A stretch of DNA of 63,583 nt from the NCBI GenBank assembly GCA_018062405.1, contig JAGOSF010000008.1, forward strand, positions 1 to 63,583. Reading direction: 5' to 3'. The notes under the pieces are model-generated. The model was not told where the DNA came from. It saw nothing but the letters and a program-made list of their open reading frames with translations, and ran no database searches. The DNA comes from Candidatus Babeliales bacterium (GTDB lineage Bacteria; Babelota; Babeliae; Babelales; Chromulinivoraceae). A program made the position numbers and the translations under genes. The first letter of the stretch is position 1. Each line of letters opens with the position of its first letter. Positions 8,428 to 17,673 of this stretch are shown piece after piece.

Positions 8428-8588
8428 TATAAGTTCCTATTTTTTTATAAAATTTATATAAATATAATTATAATGTAGAATCAAAAAAAATTAATAAATT
8501 AATAACTTTTATCAAAATTTAAACTGCAATTTATAAAAAAGCTGCTAGGCTTTTACAAAATTTATTTGATACGAAAGAAAGGTTACGC

Positions 8589-8843
8589 ATGGTATACGTA
8601 TTTCTTATTTTCACTTTTTTTAGTTTTTTCAATTTATCATTATTATTTTGTAGTCATGCAAATCAAACAAGATTAACTCACAGAACAGAAAAAAAAGAAG
8701 TTCCAAAAGAAGTTCCAACTGATTTACACAACCTTCGCATAGGTGATACAAAAAGCCCTCAACCAAAAACTACTCCGACACAACCAGATATAACACAAGA
8801 TTCTATGGTTGATCATGATGGAATTTATGGAAAAGGTTTATAA
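8589..8843 (+). CDS. small exported proline/lysine-rich protein, 84 aa
   Basis: Not recognised. A hydrophobic N-terminus rich in Phe (VFLIFTFFSFFNLSLLF) precedes Cys-Ser-His-Ala, which could be a signal peptide or, less likely, a lipoprotein signal. The mature part is short and probably disordered (EKKEVPKEVPTDL, PQPKTTPTQPD) and ends DSMVDHDGIYGKGL. The start has AAAGG six bases upstream. The C-terminal segment recurs as a gene remnant at 3770-3829, so it may be a conserved tag or belong to a small multigene family. Confidence 0.65.
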   Translation: MVYVFLIFTFFSFFNLSLLFCSHANQTRLTHRTEKKEVPKEVPTDLHNLRIGDTKSPQPKTTPTQPDITQDSMVDHDGIYGKGL

Positions 8844-8858
8844 ATAGACCATAATTTA

Positions 8859-8909
8859 AACTATTTTTTTAATAATTAAAAAATAATAAAAAAAGATAGT
8901 TCTTTTTTA
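8859..8909 (+). terminator. AT-rich terminator-like hairpin
   Basis: AACTAT followed by a T-run pairs with an A-run followed by ATAGTT, then CTTTTTT. It lies just downstream of the 84-aa gene. It is weak because the stem is nearly all A/T. Confidence 0.4.
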
Positions 8910-9022
8910 TGAAAAAATACGAGTAAGCAATTACCAAAATTCTATAGCATTTTTATAAATAGCTCGATAAACTTATTCTTAAGATAAAACAAAAAAGGCT
9001 CGTTGACTTCTTAAGGATCACT

Positions 9023-9442
9023 ATGGAAAAACTTCTAGAAAAAGCCCTCGATATGCGTCAATTTTCTCATGCTCCTCATTCTAACTTTAGAGTTGGAGCT
9101 GCGCTTTTAACTGCTGATGGCACAATTTTTGGTGGTTGCAACATAGAATCTGATGTGTATGGTTTAACCATGTGCGCAGAAAGAAATGCTATTTTTACTG
9201 CTTTTTCACAAGGACATCGTAATTTTAAAGCGATTGCTGTTATAACAAGTAGCAAGGGAACTCCATGCGGTGCTTGCAGGCAAATTATTGCTGAATTATG
9301 TGGAAATATTACTATTATTACCGCAGATTTAAATAGAAATCAATCTATCTACACAGCATATGAACTTTTACCACACCATTTTACTTTAAACACATCTCTT
9401 AACATTCTTGGTGCAAAAAAAATTCATGAAGCCTCTATTTAA
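9023..9442 (+). CDS. cdd: cytidine deaminase
   Basis: Zinc enzyme converting cytidine and deoxycytidine to uridine and deoxyuridine in pyrimidine salvage. The signature is complete: CAERNAIF (zinc-binding Cys plus catalytic Glu) and PCGACRQ (two further zinc-binding Cys), with the substrate region NFRVGAALLTADG near the N-terminus. At 139 aa it is the short, homotetrameric type. AAGGA precedes the ATG. Its 3' end overlaps the next gene by 17 bp, implying an operon. It complements the NupC-type nucleoside importer encoded at 57.7-59.0 kb: import followed by deamination. Confidence 0.96.
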   Translation: MEKLLEKALDMRQFSHAPHSNFRVGAALLTADGTIFGGCNIESDVYGLTMCAERNAIFTAFSQGHRNFKAIAVITSSKGTPCGACRQIIAELCGNITIITADLNRNQSIYTAYELLPHHFTLNTSLNILGAKKIHEASI

Positions 9443-10274
9443 TATTTTGTTTTTACTGAGCTTTTTTAGTTTGAGCATAGCGCAACAACATAGCATTGAT
9501 TATCAAGATTTGATTCAACCTTATGTTGCGACGTGGCAAAATGAATCTATCGCGAAACTTTCAACACAAGAAATTATAACGATGGCTGACATGCTTTTAC
9601 TCAGTTATCAAGTTGTCGAAGCATCAGTTGTTATGTCGCAAGCTCGGCTTATTATTCAAACCGAACTTTTTAACATTATCACCCTATCGATTAATGATTC
9701 GATAGACGTTCGTTTGCAAGCTCAAAATAATGATTTAACAGCTATAAAAAAAGCTATTACCGTAATTGAACAAGCGCAAGATCGAATCAAATTTGCATGC
9801 AATACTTTAAAAAATTTTGGCCCATTGCTCATCCACATGGATCCAAGCACCATCCAACTTTTTATAGCAAACATCAAAACTATTATTTTACATTGGGCAA
9901 AAACTCAGGGTTCAATTATTGCTGGATTTGAAGAAATCGAACATAAAGTTGTAGCCGCTCCAAATTTTTTTCATGATGTAAAAAAAGTTTTTGAAGATGT
10001 TTGCCAGTCAGAAAAAGTTGAATCGTATCAATTAATACAAGGTACCAACAACCTTAATGACATGTATAAAAAAATAGAACTTATCTATGCCGACCTGACC
10101 ATCATTCGCCAAGAAAGTATTGGGAATTTTAATACGTTATTAACTTTATACTTTAAGCATCATTACCAACTGCTTTACGATTATTTACAAAATGTTGATC
10201 CAATAAGTTATAAAATAATGGCAACACCTGATCATAAACTTCCAAATCCAGAAACTGTATTTATTCTTGCATAA
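9426..10274 (+). CDS. hypothetical exported helical protein, 282 aa
   Basis: Not recognised. The ATG at 9426 gives a clean signal peptide (KPLFNILFLLSFFSLSIAQ); the frame is open from a TTG at 9408, which would only add six residues. The mature protein looks all-alpha, with long amphipathic stretches (IITMADMLLLSYQVVEASVVMSQ is one of them), and lacks Cys clusters or enzyme motifs. It overlaps the cdd 3' end, so translation may be coupled, but I see no functional link to deamination. Confidence 0.72.
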   Translation: MKPLFNILFLLSFFSLSIAQQHSIDYQDLIQPYVATWQNESIAKLSTQEIITMADMLLLSYQVVEASVVMSQARLIIQTELFNIITLSINDSIDVRLQAQNNDLTAIKKAITVIEQAQDRIKFACNTLKNFGPLLIHMDPSTIQLFIANIKTIILHWAKTQGSIIAGFEEIEHKVVAAPNFFHDVKKVFEDVCQSEKVESYQLIQGTNNLNDMYKKIELIYADLTIIRQESIGNFNTLLTLYFKHHYQLLYDYLQNVDPISYKIMATPDHKLPNPETVFILA

Positions 10275-10334
10275 AAGAACTGGTAAATTTCACCTCCAGA
10301 TGCAAGCAACTCATCATTTCAAAAACAATAAATA

Positions 10335-10877
10335 TCACCAAGAATCACTGCCTTCATCTCCTTCTGAAATTCTTGATAGCGTCAAAACAGTATTTTTTAT
10401 TGCGTTTATTTTAGCACTTTCTTCTTCTATACAATTTAAAATTCGATATTTCGCTCCATCAAAAGCTTGTTGATTTCTAAATTTAGATAGTGCTTTTTGC
10501 TGATTATGAACTCTCAATTCTTCTTTGTTTATATAATCAAGGTCATGATTTGGATCACACAATTTCTCATCTAAATCTTTTCTTTTTTCATGATCCATTT
10601 GAGAATTTATAGCATCGTTATCATTTCTCAATTGAGCGTCAGCTACAAAAATTAATATTCTTTCTTCACGAGCAATAGAATTTAGAATTTTTGATTCTGA
10701 GTTTAAAATATGCGCTCGCTCAAATTGCTTATGTACAACAAATGATTTCATCCAATTCTGAATTAATCGAGAAAAAGAATGTTTTCCACTTTCTGTAGAT
10801 TTTGTTTCTTCCATTGCATGACAAGCATTAGATGCCAACAAAAAAACAATCATAACGATTCGATAGCAATAACTCAT
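10335..10877 (-). CDS. hypothetical exported charged protein, 180 aa
   Basis: Not recognised. The ATG at 10877 is preceded by AAAAGGA at good spacing and begins a signal peptide (SYCYRIVMIVFLLASNACHA); the frame continues to 10928 but that part lacks a ribosome site. The mature protein is highly charged and helical, with Asn/Asp-rich pieces (NDNDAINSQMDHEKRKDLDEK), ending EGDEGSDSW. It is similar in style, not clearly in sequence, to the 147-aa protein at 7984-8427. It converges with the gene at 9426-10274. Confidence 0.7.
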   Translation of the reverse strand: MSYCYRIVMIVFLLASNACHAMEETKSTESGKHSFSRLIQNWMKSFVVHKQFERAHILNSESKILNSIAREERILIFVADAQLRNDNDAINSQMDHEKRKDLDEKLCDPNHDLDYINKEELRVHNQQKALSKFRNQQAFDGAKYRILNCIEEESAKINAIKNTVLTLSRISEGDEGSDSW

Positions 10878-11084
10878 CAGTTCATCCTTTTCATGCATAA
10901 AGCTTATATTTTTATAAAAAGAACTCAAAGCGACTGTATATTTTATTACTATCAGTCTAAATAAGCAATGGATTAAAAAATCAAATCATTAAAAAATGAT
11001 AGCTCGTGTACATTTATCATGATATGCGCTATTATTTTATTCTTAAAGAAGGAATACAATTTTCATTTAAAATTTTGGATAATT

Positions 11085-12251
11085 ATGATTAAAAAAATAT
11101 CATTACCAGTGCAACTATCTTTTGTACTCATCGGCGTTGCTTTATTTGGTAATTTAATAGATCCAACGGTGATCAATGTTTTATACAGCATAAGCCTTGT
11201 CTTTAAAGAATGTCTTGGGTTTTTACTACCGTTTATGGTGTTTTCTTTTATAGCAACAGGAATTTTATCTTTTAAAAAAAATGCTCCTCTTGTGCTTGGA
11301 ATTCTACTTGCATCTATTATTTGCTCAAATTCAATTGTTGCATTTTTTGCATATTTTGTCGGAAAAACATTGTTACCACTTCTTGCAGTGACAATCGATC
11401 CTACAGCATTAACCGAGTCTAAAAACCTCGTACCTTTATTTACGATAAAACTTCCATCATTGATTAAATCAGATATGGCAATGCTCTCTGCTGTTCTTAC
11501 TGGATTTTTTCTTTCTTTTGTATCAATTCCACGAGCAGAAAAAACTATCTTTTTTCTCAAACACAGCATCGAACTGATCGTCAATAAACTATTTATTCCT
11601 ATTTTACCTATCTATATTTTAGGATTTTTATTAGAAATCAATCATCAAGGTGTGTTTATACAACTGTTCCAAACCTATGGAAAAACATTTACACTCATTA
11701 TTATTTTACAAATGATTGTTTTATTTTTAATCTATTTTATTGCTGCAGGGTTCAGCATTCGACGAGCAATTTATTATATTAAAAACGCAATGCCATCATA
11801 TTTAACTGCGTTTGGCACCATGTCAAGCACAGCTACTATTCCTGTGACAGTACAATGTGCAGAAAAAAATACGGGCAATACAGCTTTATCTGCAATGGCA
11901 ACACCAATTCTTGCAAATATTCATCTACTTGGTGATGCTATTAGCACCCCAATTCTTGCACTTGTTACCTTGTTTATCTTTCAAGGCACATCGCCAGATC
12001 CTTTAATTTATTCAGCTTTTGTTGGTTATTTTTGCATCAACATGCTTGCAGTAGCTGGCATTCCTGGTGGTGGAATTATCGTCATGATCCCTATTTTAAA
12101 AACAATTCTTGGCTTTGACGATATGATGATCAGCATCATCACAACACTATATTTCTTACAAGATGGTCTTGGAACTGCTGGTAACGTCATGGGCGATGGA
12201 GCTCTCATGATTATTGTTAATAAAATTTTAAAACGTCTAAAAATTAGTTAA
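11085..12251 (+). CDS. dicarboxylate/amino acid:cation symporter (SLC1/DAACS family)
   Basis: Inner-membrane secondary transporter coupling dicarboxylate or acidic amino acid uptake to Na+ or H+. The family core is present: a serine-rich re-entrant hairpin (FGTMSSTATIPVTVQC), the GIPGGGIIVMIP segment, and the C-terminal substrate motif GTAGNVMGDGAL. At 388 aa it is slightly short, and multiple hydrophobic helices precede these motifs. The ATG at 11085 has GGA six bases upstream; the longer frame from 11019 adds an unlikely extension. The gap to rodA is five bases, so they share a transcript. The exact substrate (glutamate, aspartate, C4-dicarboxylate, serine/threonine) cannot be told. Confidence 0.92.
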   Translation: MIKKISLPVQLSFVLIGVALFGNLIDPTVINVLYSISLVFKECLGFLLPFMVFSFIATGILSFKKNAPLVLGILLASIICSNSIVAFFAYFVGKTLLPLLAVTIDPTALTESKNLVPLFTIKLPSLIKSDMAMLSAVLTGFFLSFVSIPRAEKTIFFLKHSIELIVNKLFIPILPIYILGFLLEINHQGVFIQLFQTYGKTFTLIIILQMIVLFLIYFIAAGFSIRRAIYYIKNAMPSYLTAFGTMSSTATIPVTVQCAEKNTGNTALSAMATPILANIHLLGDAISTPILALVTLFIFQGTSPDPLIYSAFVGYFCINMLAVAGIPGGGIIVMIPILKTILGFDDMMISIITTLYFLQDGLGTAGNVMGDGALMIIVNKILKRLKIS

Positions 12252-12256
12252 TTATA

Positions 12257-13366
12257 ATGTTTTTTATCAGCAGACGATTTATTCGATATTTCGACTGGGT
12301 AAGCTTTTTTCTTGTTCTTATCATTGCATTAATTGGTATAACATTTGTCTACAGTGCAACGTATAAAGTTTGCGCTGTAGATATTTCTATATTTTTTAAA
12401 AAACAGCTTTTCGGACTTCTCAGCGGTATTGTCATCTACTTTTTTTGTAGCATGCTTGATTATCGCACAGTTTGTCGAGTCGGATTTTTTTTATACTTTG
12501 CATCGATTGGAGTCTTAATTTTTACGATGCTCAAAGGATCAATCGGCATGGGCGCTCAACGCTGGATTGATGTTGGCCTTTTTAAATTTCAGCCATCAGA
12601 GCTCAGTAAACTATTTTTTCCCATGTTTATTACCTACTACTTTTTAAATGATCATGAAATTACACTCCCTCCACAGCGAGCTTTTATTCTTCCTTTTTTC
12701 ATCATGCTGATCAGTGCCATATTAATTTTAAAACAACCAGATCTTGGAACATCACTTATTCTACTATTTTCTGGATCAATCATGTTTTGGTACATCGGTT
12801 TATCACATAAATTTTTCATCACAGCAGGTATGATTCTTTTAATTACGACACCAATCTCATGGCAATTTTTAAAAACTTACCAAAAAAAACGAGTCCTGGT
12901 TTTTCTTGGCTATGGTGACAGCCAAAAAGAAAGATACCAAATCGAACAATCAAAAATAGCTGTTGGTTCTGGCGGATTTTTAGGAAAAGGATTTTTGCAA
13001 GGCACGCAAAACAAACTCTCCTTTTTACCAGAAAGCCGAACTGATTTCATATTTTCAGTCATTTGCGAAGAAATGGGACTTGCTGGTGCAACGCTGCTCC
13101 TGATTTTCTATTTAATGCTTTTTTTTAGACTATTTTTAATGATTAATAGTCTATCAACATTTTACCCCCAACTTTTATGCTTGGGACTGATCATGCATAT
13201 CGTATTTTCCACCATCATTAATATTGGCATGGTGCTCGATTTGCTGCCTGTCGTTGGAATCCCTCTTCCTTTTGCAAGTTATGGCATAACTCATCTTTGG
13301 ATTGGCTTTGCAAGCCTTGGTTGCATCAACAGCATTACCTCTCAGCGGTATGTCAACGATTTATAA
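12257..13366 (+). CDS. rodA: SEDS peptidoglycan glycosyltransferase, RodA type
   Basis: Integral membrane polymerase of lipid II in cell-wall elongation. Motifs of the SEDS family: GAQRWIDVGLFKFQPSELSK, LKQPDLGTSL, then GGFLGKGFLQGTQNKLSFLPE with DFIFSVICEEMG, and PLPFASYG near the C-terminus. About ten hydrophobic segments fit the family. RodA is favoured over FtsW because of the FQPSEL context and the LPE-TDFIF pattern, but the two are close. It follows the symporter by five bases. The organism therefore probably keeps peptidoglycan synthesis. Confidence 0.9.
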   Translation: MFFISRRFIRYFDWVSFFLVLIIALIGITFVYSATYKVCAVDISIFFKKQLFGLLSGIVIYFFCSMLDYRTVCRVGFFLYFASIGVLIFTMLKGSIGMGAQRWIDVGLFKFQPSELSKLFFPMFITYYFLNDHEITLPPQRAFILPFFIMLISAILILKQPDLGTSLILLFSGSIMFWYIGLSHKFFITAGMILLITTPISWQFLKTYQKKRVLVFLGYGDSQKERYQIEQSKIAVGSGGFLGKGFLQGTQNKLSFLPESRTDFIFSVICEEMGLAGATLLLIFYLMLFFRLFLMINSLSTFYPQLLCLGLIMHIVFSTIINIGMVLDLLPVVGIPLPFASYGITHLWIGFASLGCINSITSQRYVNDL

Positions 13367-13553
13367 TAAACTCATACCCAATTGATCCAATTCTCCTTTC
13401 TGATATACTTTTCTTATAGTAATTAAAAAGTTCCTTTCATAACGTATAAAAATCTAAAGATGCCTATAACTTCGCAAAAGGGATAGGTCTTAGCCTTTTT
13501 ATAAAAATTAAGGCTCATCAAAGTTTTGAAGAAAATCTAAAGAAGGATTACCA

Positions 13554-14528
13554 ATGAAAAATTCATCAAAAATAGCGCTTCATTTATTTATCATCCAATG
13601 TTTTTGGGCGTTGCAATCAGAACCTCAAAAACAAATTACAACCATTTATTGTCATGGTGTAGGCGATAAGGGTTCACAAATTAACGATTATCAAGGCCTT
13701 GTTATGCAGCCTTGCAAAGCAGTTGAATTTCCTGATGCACAAATTCCAAAAGGATTTAATAGCAATACTTTTGTTTACCATCTTTGTGAAAAAGTATGGA
13801 ATAAAAAGCATATCAATCGACAAAATATGTTCATGGGACAAGGTAAAGATATAGAAACAATCAAACAAGAAATTAATCCAGATCAAGATTATATTTTGTT
13901 TGGACTTTGCCGTGGTGGTGCTGCAATTATTAATTACATGGCCCTTTATAATCCAACAAACATTTGTGCTCTTGTCTTGGATGAAGTCCCTGCAAACATG
14001 TTTGATATTGTTGAAAAAATAATGTTTATGGATAAACAAGGACAAAAGATTCGTTCAAGTCCGATTCAACTTGAACGATGGTTTCGATGGTGTTTTCCGG
14101 TCTATCCAAAAGGATCTAAAAATACTATTGATACAATTCCAAATATGAAAAATAAAGATTTACCAATTTTCATGTCCTACGCGATGAAAGATACAACTTT
14201 CCATTTTCCATCTTCGGCATGGAAAAACTATATTGCGCTGAAAAAAGCTGGTTTTAAAAATGTCTATTTATGCCAACTACAAGATCATGGTCAAAATGCG
14301 CAAGGTCATGATAAAAAAGTTTACTTAGAAAGCTTGCACAGCTTTTATAAAAAATTTAATCTACCTTACAACCCAGAATATGCAATTTTATCTGATGAAG
14401 CTCTGCTGAAATTACAGCCAAGCTTAGCAGAAATTACAAAACTGCTTGATAATTACATAGAAAAAATTACCCCAACAAGAAAAGCTGTTGCAATAAAATA
14501 TGCAACTACAACAAGAAAACGTTCATAA
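13554..14528 (+). CDS. exported alpha/beta-hydrolase-fold protein with a Cys nucleophile motif
   Basis: The signal peptide is about residues 1-20 (IALHLFIIQCFWALQS). The first strand and oxyanion region read TTIYCHGVGDKG. The nucleophile elbow reads FGLCRGGAA, i.e. G-x-C-x-G, with Cys where most hydrolases have Ser. Later MSYAMKDTTFHF could hold the acid and LCQLQDHGQNAQGH the catalytic His. A thioesterase or dienelactone-hydrolase-like chemistry is possible; substrate is unknown. AAGGA precedes the ATG. The C-terminus is basic (ATTTRKRS). A strong terminator follows, so this appears to be a single-gene unit. Confidence 0.75.
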   Translation: MKNSSKIALHLFIIQCFWALQSEPQKQITTIYCHGVGDKGSQINDYQGLVMQPCKAVEFPDAQIPKGFNSNTFVYHLCEKVWNKKHINRQNMFMGQGKDIETIKQEINPDQDYILFGLCRGGAAIINYMALYNPTNICALVLDEVPANMFDIVEKIMFMDKQGQKIRSSPIQLERWFRWCFPVYPKGSKNTIDTIPNMKNKDLPIFMSYAMKDTTFHFPSSAWKNYIALKKAGFKNVYLCQLQDHGQNAQGHDKKVYLESLHSFYKKFNLPYNPEYAILSDEALLKLQPSLAEITKLLDNYIEKITPTRKAVAIKYATTTRKRS

Positions 14529-14552
14529 AAATAGTCATAAGTTGTGATAAAA

Positions 14553-14587
14553 AGAAGTTTTGCTGTCCAAGGCAAAACTTCTTTTTT
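14553..14587 (+). terminator. rho-independent terminator
   Basis: AGAAGTTTTGC (14553-14563) pairs perfectly with GCAAAACTTCT (14572-14582), followed by a run of T. It ends the alpha/beta-hydrolase transcript. Confidence 0.9.
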
Positions 14588-14703
14588 ATTTAAATTTTAT
14601 CGTTTACAAAAAACTCGATAAAATGCTTGGTTTTTTATAAAAAAAATGCTGAATTGAATGTACAGGATCTATAAAATGACGATATACTAAGAAATAGAGT
14701 TAC

Positions 14704-14727
14704 ATATTCTCACCACAACGAGAATAT
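14704..14727. promoter_or_regulatory. inverted repeat upstream of ruvB
   Basis: ATATTCTC (14704-14711) and GAGAATAT (14720-14727) form a perfect 8-bp inverted repeat with an 8-base spacer, 21 bases before the ruvB start. It could be an operator or an mRNA hairpin. It does not match the classic LexA box. Confidence 0.4.
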
Positions 14728-14748
14728 TCCCGATAATGAAAGTGAAAA

Positions 14749-15792
14749 ATGAACAATAATCCAGAAAATAAAGCAACGCCAATCTATCTTGTCATGCAAG
14801 ATCCAATTGACGAAAAACAGTATGAATTTATTCCAACGTCCTTTGATGATTATATTGGACAACATCAACTCAAAGAAAAATTAAAGGTGTATACGACCGC
14901 ATGCAAAATGCGTAACGACCCGCTTGATCACATGCTTCTATTTGGACCACCAGGGCTTGGTAAAACAACGTTATGCCAAATTATGGCTCATGTTATGGAT
15001 GTTGATATTAAAATCTGTAGCGGCCCTATGTTAGAGCGAACTGGTGACTTAGTTGCAATTTTATCGAACTTACAACCACATGATATTTTATTTATCGATG
15101 AAATTCACCGTACACCAACAAATATCGAAGAAGTTTTATATTCTGCAATGGAACAGTTTAAAATCGATGTCATTATCGGGCAAGGTGCAGGCGCAAAAAC
15201 GGTGACGCTACCTTTACAGCCTTTTACGTTAATTGGTGCTACAACAAAAATTGGGTCGATTTCTGCACCATTACGTAGTAGATTTGGAATTACCGAGCAT
15301 CTTGATTTTTACTCAAACGAAGAGCTGACCCAATTAATTATACAAAATGCTCAATTTTTAAAAGTTACGATTGATGAACAAGCAGCACAACTCATCGCAA
15401 AATGTTCACGAGGCACACCACGAATTGCAAAAAAACTATTACGCAGAATCAGAGACTTTGCTCAAGTTACCAATAACAACAGCGCATCAATGGAACTTGT
15501 TCAACAGGCTATGTCTGCACTTGGCATTGACCAAGATGGGCTAACAGCGCTTGATAATTTACTTTTAAGCAAAATTATTAATCACCACACTGGTGTTGTT
15601 GGTCTTGACACCCTTGCGTCATTGATTGGCGAAGATAAAGAAACTATAGAAACTGTGTACGAACCATACTTAATTCGACAAGGATTTTTAGAAAAAAGTT
15701 CCAAAGGTCGACAAATTCCCCACAAAAAGATACCATATTTAAAGAAAAAATATTTAGGTCAAAGCGATTTATTTTCGATTGAGGAGCTATAA
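14749..15792 (+). CDS. ruvB: Holliday junction branch migration ATPase RuvB
   Basis: AAA+ motor that drives branch migration together with RuvA. Family landmarks: FDDYIGQHQLKEKL, Walker A GPPGLGKTT, Walker B LFIDEIHR, and IGATTKIGSISAPLRSRFG containing sensor 1 and the arginine finger. The C-terminal winged helix follows, with GVVGLDTLASLIGEDKETIE and YEPYLIRQGFL. At 347 aa it is full length. It heads a tight run ruvB-yebC-yicC with gaps of 2 and 10 bp. ruvA and ruvC are not in the window. Confidence 0.98.
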   Translation: MNNNPENKATPIYLVMQDPIDEKQYEFIPTSFDDYIGQHQLKEKLKVYTTACKMRNDPLDHMLLFGPPGLGKTTLCQIMAHVMDVDIKICSGPMLERTGDLVAILSNLQPHDILFIDEIHRTPTNIEEVLYSAMEQFKIDVIIGQGAGAKTVTLPLQPFTLIGATTKIGSISAPLRSRFGITEHLDFYSNEELTQLIIQNAQFLKVTIDEQAAQLIAKCSRGTPRIAKKLLRRIRDFAQVTNNNSASMELVQQAMSALGIDQDGLTALDNLLLSKIINHHTGVVGLDTLASLIGEDKETIETVYEPYLIRQGFLEKSSKGRQIPHKKIPYLKKKYLGQSDLFSIEEL

Positions 15793-15794
15793 AC

Positions 15795-16508
15795 ATGTCT
15801 GGACATTCAAAGTGGGCCAATATAAAACACAAAAAAGCTAAAGAAGATGCTAAACGAGGCCAAACCTTTACGAAGATTATTAAAGAAATCACCGTCTGCG
15901 CAAAAGCTGGTGGCATTCCTGAAAATAATCCACAACTACGACAACTTATTGAAAAAGCTAAAGATGCTAACATGCCTGCAGAAAATATAACTCGTGCTGT
16001 TAAAAAAGGTACAGGCGAACTTCCTGGCGTTGCATACGAAGCTATTTCTTATGAAGGTTACGGCCCAGGCGGAACAGCTGTCATTATTGAAGCTTTAACT
16101 GATAATAAAAATCGTACCGTCGCTGACTTGCGTCACATTTTTGCACGACACAACGGAAACTTAGCAGAAACTGGTGCTGTTAACTGGATGTTCGAAAAAC
16201 TTGGCGTTATTCGAGGAACCATCAAAGATAAAACTGAAGATGATCTTTTAGAAGCGTTAATGGACTATGACATTCAAGATATTTCTATCGAAGATGGATT
16301 AGTAGCTATTACAACAGCGATGCAAGCATTGTTTCAGGTAAAAGATGCGCTGGTAAAATTGGGCATGAAAGTTGAACATGCAGAACTTGCGTGGGTTGCA
16401 AAAAACAATCTTGATGTTGATGCAGAAACTGAAGAAAAAGCTTTTGGGCTTTTCGAAGCACTTGAAGATAATGATGATGTGCAAAACGTTTATTCGAATT
16501 TAAATTAA
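15795..16508 (+). CDS. yebC: YebC/PmpR (TACO1) family protein
   Basis: The N-terminus MSGHSKWANIKHKKAKEDAKRG is diagnostic of the family (only its first residues are needed). The middle carries GGIPENNPQLR, NMPAENITRAVKKG and YEGYGPGGTAVIIEALTDNK. At 237 aa it is full length. The family acts as a transcriptional regulator in some bacteria and, as TACO1/YebC, helps ribosomes through difficult proline-rich stretches. A ribosome site GAGGAG precedes the ATG and overlaps the ruvB 3' end. Linkage of yebC to ruv genes is common. Confidence 0.97.
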   Translation: MSGHSKWANIKHKKAKEDAKRGQTFTKIIKEITVCAKAGGIPENNPQLRQLIEKAKDANMPAENITRAVKKGTGELPGVAYEAISYEGYGPGGTAVIIEALTDNKNRTVADLRHIFARHNGNLAETGAVNWMFEKLGVIRGTIKDKTEDDLLEALMDYDIQDISIEDGLVAITTAMQALFQVKDALVKLGMKVEHAELAWVAKNNLDVDAETEEKAFGLFEALEDNDDVQNVYSNLN

Positions 16509-16518
16509 GGTATTTTAT

Positions 16519-17469
16519 ATGATTTTAAGCATGACCGGATTTGCAACGTCGACTGTTGAAATTCCTTTGTCCAACACTGAGAAAATGAACTTGTCGATCA
16601 GCATAAAATCATTAAATTCACGTTTTTTCGAGATGAGTTGCAAGCTCCCTTCTTTGCTTTCTAATTTAGAAGTTCCGATGCAACGTATTTTACAAAAGCA
16701 GTTACATCGTGGTCATGTTTCACTTCATATAAAAATCATTAATTCAGAATCTTTGAACGAACCAATTAAACCGGCATTGCAAACAATTCAAAATTATCTT
16801 GATGCGATTGCTACAATCCGTACAAATTTTAAACTACAAGACCAAGTTACCCTTGCTCAGATTTTACAACTCCCCCATGCATTGCAATCACAAGAATTAG
16901 ATTTAAATGAACTGATGGAAAATTCTATTTTGCAAGCAATCCAAGAGCTTGGTGTTAAATTAATTGAAACGCAAGAAAAAGAAGGTTTGCAACTTGCTCA
17001 TGATATTCAAGCGCAGCTTGCAAGCATGACTATAAAAATTGAGCAAATTAAAATATTATCACAACAATTGATTAAAGAGAAAAAAGAAGCTTTAACCGAA
17101 ATTATGACACAGCTTGCAGCCATTGAATCTTCATCTGCACAAGATTTACATGGACAGACGATCAAAGAAGTAAAAACAACTGAACAATGTTTGCTCGAAG
17201 CAAAAAGAACAACATTGATGTATGAAGTTGAAAAAATCGATATTAATGAAGAAACTGTCCGCTTTAATTCTCACTTGCAAAATGTGATGGTACAAATGCA
17301 ATCAGCAGATCCAATCAAAGGCAAAAAAATAGATTTCATTGTCCAAGAATTGAATCGTGAAATTAATACGATTGCTGCAAAGTGTTCTCATATTGGTATC
17401 AGCTCCCTTGCAATTGATATCAAAGCTGAGTTAGAAAAAGCACGCGAACAAGCACAAAATATTATTTAA
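16519..17469 (+). CDS. yicC: YicC family endoribonuclease
   Basis: It starts with the family hallmark MILSMTGFA and ends IKAELEKAREQAQNI, which matches the conserved YicC C-terminus. A central HRGHVSLHIKI and FNSHLQNVMVQM with KGKKIDFIVQELNREINTI are also typical (DUF1732 region). YicC proteins have been characterised as endoribonucleases. AAGG precedes the ATG, ten bases after the yebC stop, so it is the third gene of the ruvB operon. A terminator follows at 17527. Confidence 0.94.
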   Translation: MILSMTGFATSTVEIPLSNTEKMNLSISIKSLNSRFFEMSCKLPSLLSNLEVPMQRILQKQLHRGHVSLHIKIINSESLNEPIKPALQTIQNYLDAIATIRTNFKLQDQVTLAQILQLPHALQSQELDLNELMENSILQAIQELGVKLIETQEKEGLQLAHDIQAQLASMTIKIEQIKILSQQLIKEKKEALTEIMTQLAAIESSSAQDLHGQTIKEVKTTEQCLLEAKRTTLMYEVEKIDINEETVRFNSHLQNVMVQMQSADPIKGKKIDFIVQELNREINTIAAKCSHIGISSLAIDIKAELEKAREQAQNII

Positions 17470-17526
17470 ACAAAATTCAATATGTTGCAATCTTAAGTAA
17501 CTCTTGAATTTGTAAGCTCAAATAAG

Positions 17527-17571
17527 CAAACATTACACAATCTAAAAATTCTGTAATGTTTGTATTTTTTT
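17527..17571 (+). terminator. rho-independent terminator
   Basis: CAAACATTACA (17527-17537) pairs perfectly with TGTAATGTTTG (17552-17562), followed by TATTTTTTT. It closes the ruvB-yebC-yicC operon. Confidence 0.88.
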
Positions 17572-17673
17572 GCAGTAAAATTATATAAATTTTAAGAATT
17601 TCAGCTCTCAATAAATAATTGCAAAATAAAAATCTTTTTTATAAAGTTGCTTTAAAATAAAAGGAAAGTTCTT

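Noticed and set aside
13494..13518. AGCCTT/AAGGCT inverted repeat before the alpha/beta-hydrolase gene
   Set aside because: Short AT-rich stem, no T-run and no riboswitch-like context; not enough to name a regulatory element.
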